Part shown: piece after piece, positions 61,488 to 64,000 of the stretch
Layout of the letters: each line of letters opens with the position of its first letter
How positions within the stretch are numbered: the stretch's first letter is position 1
NCBI GenBank assembly: GCA_013200995.1
Contig: CP053688.1
Location: forward strand, 2,976,001-3,040,000
Reading direction: 5' to 3'
DNA length: 64,000 bases
DNA from: Arthrobacter citreus
GTDB taxonomy: Bacteria > Bacillota > Bacilli > Bacillales > Bacillaceae_G
Made by a program: the position numbers and the translations under genes
Notes under the pieces: generated by a model
The model's database searches: none
What the model saw: only the letters and a program-made list of their open reading frames with translations
What the model was told of the DNA's origin: nothing

Positions 61488-61799
61488 TTATAATATACTC
61501 ACATCATACATCAAATTGCAATTTGAAACAGAATTCTTTCTTAGTGAGTTAACTTTTTCTTCAAACTCCTCATATTTCTTTAATACTTCGTTAACTATAC
61601 TAATAATTCCTAATCCCTCAAATGTGGGTACCACTTTAGAATCGTCATCACACTCAATTAATTTAAAACCAAATTCAATTTCTAAACAAATAATCGATTC
61701 TCTAATAACCTCTTCACTTACTAAAAATACTTCTGCTGCAATACGATAGGAACCACTTTTTATTATTTCATTAAGATGACTTAATTGTTCAATTTTCAT
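61488..61799 (-). CDS. LysR-type protein truncated to the DNA-binding domain
   Basis: A 103-residue protein that aligns with only the first third of LysR regulators: KIEQLSHLNEIIKSGSYRIAAEVFLVSEEVIRESIICLE (helix-turn-helix) and the linker helix (NEVLKKYEEFEEKVNSL). The effector domain is absent, and the next bases do not continue it in any frame I could follow. AGGAGG precedes the ATG at good spacing, so it can be translated. It may be a decayed gene or a stand-alone DNA-binding protein that competes with the LysR gene at 60334. Confidence 0.6.
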   Translation of the reverse strand: MKIEQLSHLNEIIKSGSYRIAAEVFLVSEEVIRESIICLEIEFGFKLIECDDDSKVVPTFEGLGIISIVNEVLKKYEEFEEKVNSLRKNSVSNCNLMYDVSIL

Positions 61800-62080
61800 A
61801 CAGTTCCTCCTATATTACACCACTTAATATATAAATAATAAAATCTAACAGGGAAGGAGAAATCTTATTTAAAAATAAGATTCCTCATAGCAAAATCTAA
61901 ACTGTTATCATTTTAGTTGGCAATTTCATTATATGCATAGTTGATTTGATTTTAATTTTGAAAAAAAATATCAACCTGAACTTTTTTTTAATTATTTGTA
62001 ATATAACTCTCACAATAAAAATTACACAAGCACCACTTTCTACTCGTTTTAATATAGTTATTTTAAAAGGAGTGATCAAA

Positions 62081-62305
62081 ATGCCTTGGACTCAAAAAGT
62101 TAGATATTTAATCGGTCAACCCGTTGGAGTTTCATTTACAAACGGGCAAGGTACATCAGGTGTATTGTGTGGTGTATCCGGTAATAAGCTTCTAGTTTAT
62201 GAATATATGTACCAAGCACAATTTGCTTTAAAACAGTACGATTTCCATACGATACAAGATATTAATGGATTTCCACCTTGTCATACTCAACAACCACTTT
62301 ATTAA
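62081..62305 (+). CDS. Small protein with SH3/Sm-like beta pattern
   Basis: A 74-residue protein starting at an ATG nine bases after AAAGGAGTG. Its core alternates short strands (VRYLIGQPVGVSFTNG, GTSGVLCGVSGNKLLVYEY, FHTIQDINGF) in a pattern reminiscent of DUF2642-type and other small barrel proteins seen among Bacillus spore proteins. It has two Cys. I do not recognise an exact family. It stands alone with its own terminator. The frame runs further upstream (from 61946) without support. The 61800-62080 stretch has no other gene. Confidence 0.6.
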   Translation: MPWTQKVRYLIGQPVGVSFTNGQGTSGVLCGVSGNKLLVYEYMYQAQFALKQYDFHTIQDINGFPPCHTQQPLY

Positions 62306-62384
62306 TGTAATGAATCATTTTTCTAGGTATTTATTTTTTCATTCACTTGCCTTAGATCACATTGTAAACATTAAAAAGAACAAT

Positions 62385-62413
62385 AAAGACCTGCATATTA
62401 TATGTAGGTCTTT
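62385..62413 (+). terminator. Terminator of the small-protein gene
   Basis: A 13-bp stem with one mismatch (62385-62397 with 62401-62413) and a 3-base loop, continuing into a T run. Confidence 0.85.
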
Positions 62414-62511
62414 TTTTATTTAAAATTATATTAATATATAAAAAAGCAGTGATTTATCGCCTTTTCAAATAGTCTTCCACAATGCAACAATGATTATATT
62501 GGTATAATTTC

Positions 62512-62575
62512 TCAAAAAAATCCCCTTTATAAAAAGAAATTCAATAAGTTTGACTGTCTTTTATAAGGGGATAAA
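62512..62575 (-). terminator. Terminator of the second dockerin protein gene
   Basis: ATCCCCTTTATAAAAAG pairs with CTTTTATAAGGGGAT (two small bulges) around a 21-base loop. On the minus strand it runs into T7. It lies about 70 bases past the stop at 62647. Confidence 0.65.
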
Positions 62576-62646
62576 TTACATTACATTATTTCAAAACCTA
62601 AAAACTTAAATGTCTTCTAGTACTGCTATAAAAATGAAATTAAGTT

Positions 62647-64000
62647 TTACTGCAATCCTAAATCACTTTTAATTGATTCTAACGTACTACCTTTATATTT
62701 TTTGACTGCCTTTGGTGCTACTGTCACAAAAGGATTTGCCATTAAATAGCTTTTCTCCACTAATGCTAAGTCTTTTGCATCAACAATTCCATCAAAATTG
62801 ATATCAGCACTTCGCTTATTCGTGCCCCAATATGTTTGAATCATTAAAGCATCCATCACATCAATAACATTATCTTTGTTAATATCACCTGGCTTAGCAC
62901 CAACTGTTGAGTAGTTAACTGCTTCTCCAATATTAATTCCTCTCTCTGTTCTGCCAATTTCTAGCGGTGTATACGTCGTGAAATGTCCTGGAATATCCAT
63001 AATTACTGTATATTTTTGAACAGCTGCAGGAATGCCTTTAAACGTAACATTTCCATTTTTTTCAATTGCTCCATCGTACATAACACCATTCGTGCCTTTT
63101 AGCTTCATCGTTGCTCCAACTTTCGTATAATCAATGCTACTGTTGTAAGTACCTGCAGCCGTATATAAGCCAACACCATTGATCTTAGCTGTTGCAGTAG
63201 AGTAGATTGGATACATCGGTAATGTACCTAAAATGATTTGAAGTCTATTTGCACTTTCGTTATTTACTTGCATCGTAGTAAAACTGAAAATTGAAGCAAA
63301 TGGGTTAAGAAATTCATTGGCATTTGTATCAACGTTCATGTCAAATAACGCCACATCTCCAGCAATTCCATCTCCAGGGACAGTAATATTCACTGCCGTT
63401 GTTTTACTTGTTGTTCCTGTAATAGTTGTTGTCACTTGCGATCCTACTGGTAAATCTTGAGACTTACTAAAATCTACACTGTCAAAGTATTTGGCTACAT
63501 AGTCCATTTTGAAATTAAGTGAATTAGCTTTTCTTAAATTATGTGCATAGAACGTATAAGTAATTTTGTCACCAAATTGAATTGCATCTTTATTTGGTTT
63601 TGCATAGATGTAGGAAGCTCCTGGCTTCGTGTAATAAACCATTTTAGGTAATGTTGCATTACCTGCGTAATCAGCACCTACATATTGGATTGGATTAATC
63701 GTTCCAGCCACACTAACATCAGTTTTAAACTTTCCATTTTCATCTGCACTTATTGAATACGCTGATGATGAACCAGGACCATAAAATAATTTATTATTCG
63801 CTTGTGTAAGAGGAATTCCTGCTTCTTGTGTTTTGTTTATTTCAGGGTCCAATATCGTTCCAGAAACTGTTACCGTATTTTGTCCTTCTGCCAGTTCTAC
63901 AATTTGGGTATCCCCTTTTGGCATTGCATTTGTGTCATCGAACTTGATTGTTGGTCCATTATTATCAACACTTACTTTCGATGTTTTCACAAATTGTTTA
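62647..64000 (-). CDS. Secreted dockerin-bearing protein, C-terminal part (probable second S8 protease)
   Basis: The frame is open to the window edge, so the gene continues beyond it; a GTG at 63990 is not a real start. The visible 451 residues are beta-sandwich domains like those of the protease at 53877. They end in the same module: two calcium-loop repeats (DINKDNVIDVMDALMI and DINFDGIVDAKDLALV), both followed at the same place by shared YWGTNKR and YLMANP/YLMQNP stretches, then KGSTLESIKSDLG. By this similarity it is probably another long S8 protease. The catalytic part is not in view. Confidence 0.75.
   Translation of the reverse strand, partial: KQFVKTSKVSVDNNGPTIKFDDTNAMPKGDTQIVELAEGQNTVTVSGTILDPEINKTQEAGIPLTQANNKLFYGPGSSSAYSISADENGKFKTDVSVAGTINPIQYVGADYAGNATLPKMVYYTKPGASYIYAKPNKDAIQFGDKITYTFYAHNLRKANSLNFKMDYVAKYFDSVDFSKSQDLPVGSQVTTTITGTTSKTTAVNITVPGDGIAGDVALFDMNVDTNANEFLNPFASIFSFTTMQVNNESANRLQIILGTLPMYPIYSTATAKINGVGLYTAAGTYNSSIDYTKVGATMKLKGTNGVMYDGAIEKNGNVTFKGIPAAVQKYTVIMDIPGHFTTYTPLEIGRTERGINIGEAVNYSTVGAKPGDINKDNVIDVMDALMIQTYWGTNKRSADINFDGIVDAKDLALVEKSYLMANPFVTVAPKAVKKYKGSTLESIKSDLGLQ

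Overview
The window reads as chromosome of a low-GC, spore-forming member of the Bacillaceae. The evidence is a yrkD-E-F-H-I-J-type sulfur operon in the same order as in Bacillus subtilis, a germinant-receptor permease, a BirA-controlled bio operon, Gram-positive ribosome binding sites, frequent TTG/GTG starts and a Vpr-like subtilase. I cannot name the species. No rRNA, tRNA or CRISPR array was seen.

Bases 1-6.3 kb: the tail of an SR1P-like peptide gene, then a minus-strand persulfide-detoxification operon (CstR repressor, DsrE, rhodanese, TusA-rhodanese, rhodanese-persulfide dioxygenase, TusA, TauE exporter). Near-perfect CstR-type operators (TACCC-N4-GGGTA) lie before cstR, before the DsrE gene and also before a separate cysteine-desulfurase-like gene. 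D-serine dehydratase and a chromate transporter follow.

Bases 9.3-14.8 kb: an accessory island in which every small plus-strand gene unit is followed by a copy of one structured repeat of about 90-100 bp. Each full copy has palindromic outer arms and an internal terminator hairpin. The layout resembles a cassette array. One copy is interrupted by an ORF-less group II intron. The island also holds a decayed gerA-type operon, a probable frameshifted gene and a GC-rich lipoprotein gene between imperfect direct repeats.

Bases 14.9-28.4 kb: a complete counterpart of the E. coli ycj locus. It encodes a glucosylglycerate/sucrose-type phosphorylase, an ABC sugar importer, a keto-glycoside dehydrogenase, epimerase and reductase set, a GH65 phosphorylase, a beta-phosphoglucomutase, a LacI regulator with repeated operators, and a glycerate kinase that fits glucosylglycerate as a substrate.

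Bases 28.4-44 kb: bioD-bioB with a BirA operator, several broken genes, a DedA/PAP2 fusion with a two-component system, an RND pump, a remarkable Pro/Cys/His repeat protein, two sulfur-anion-type exporters, and two arrays of one 21-bp repeat family.

Bases 44-64 kb: a TetR-controlled MMPL pump, an intact IS3-family element with a 3-bp target duplication, a MarR-controlled acetyltransferase cluster, assorted enzymes, and two large dockerin-bearing proteins. The first is a complete S8 protease and the second runs off the window end. Between them lie an XRE/TPR regulator and LysR-type genes.
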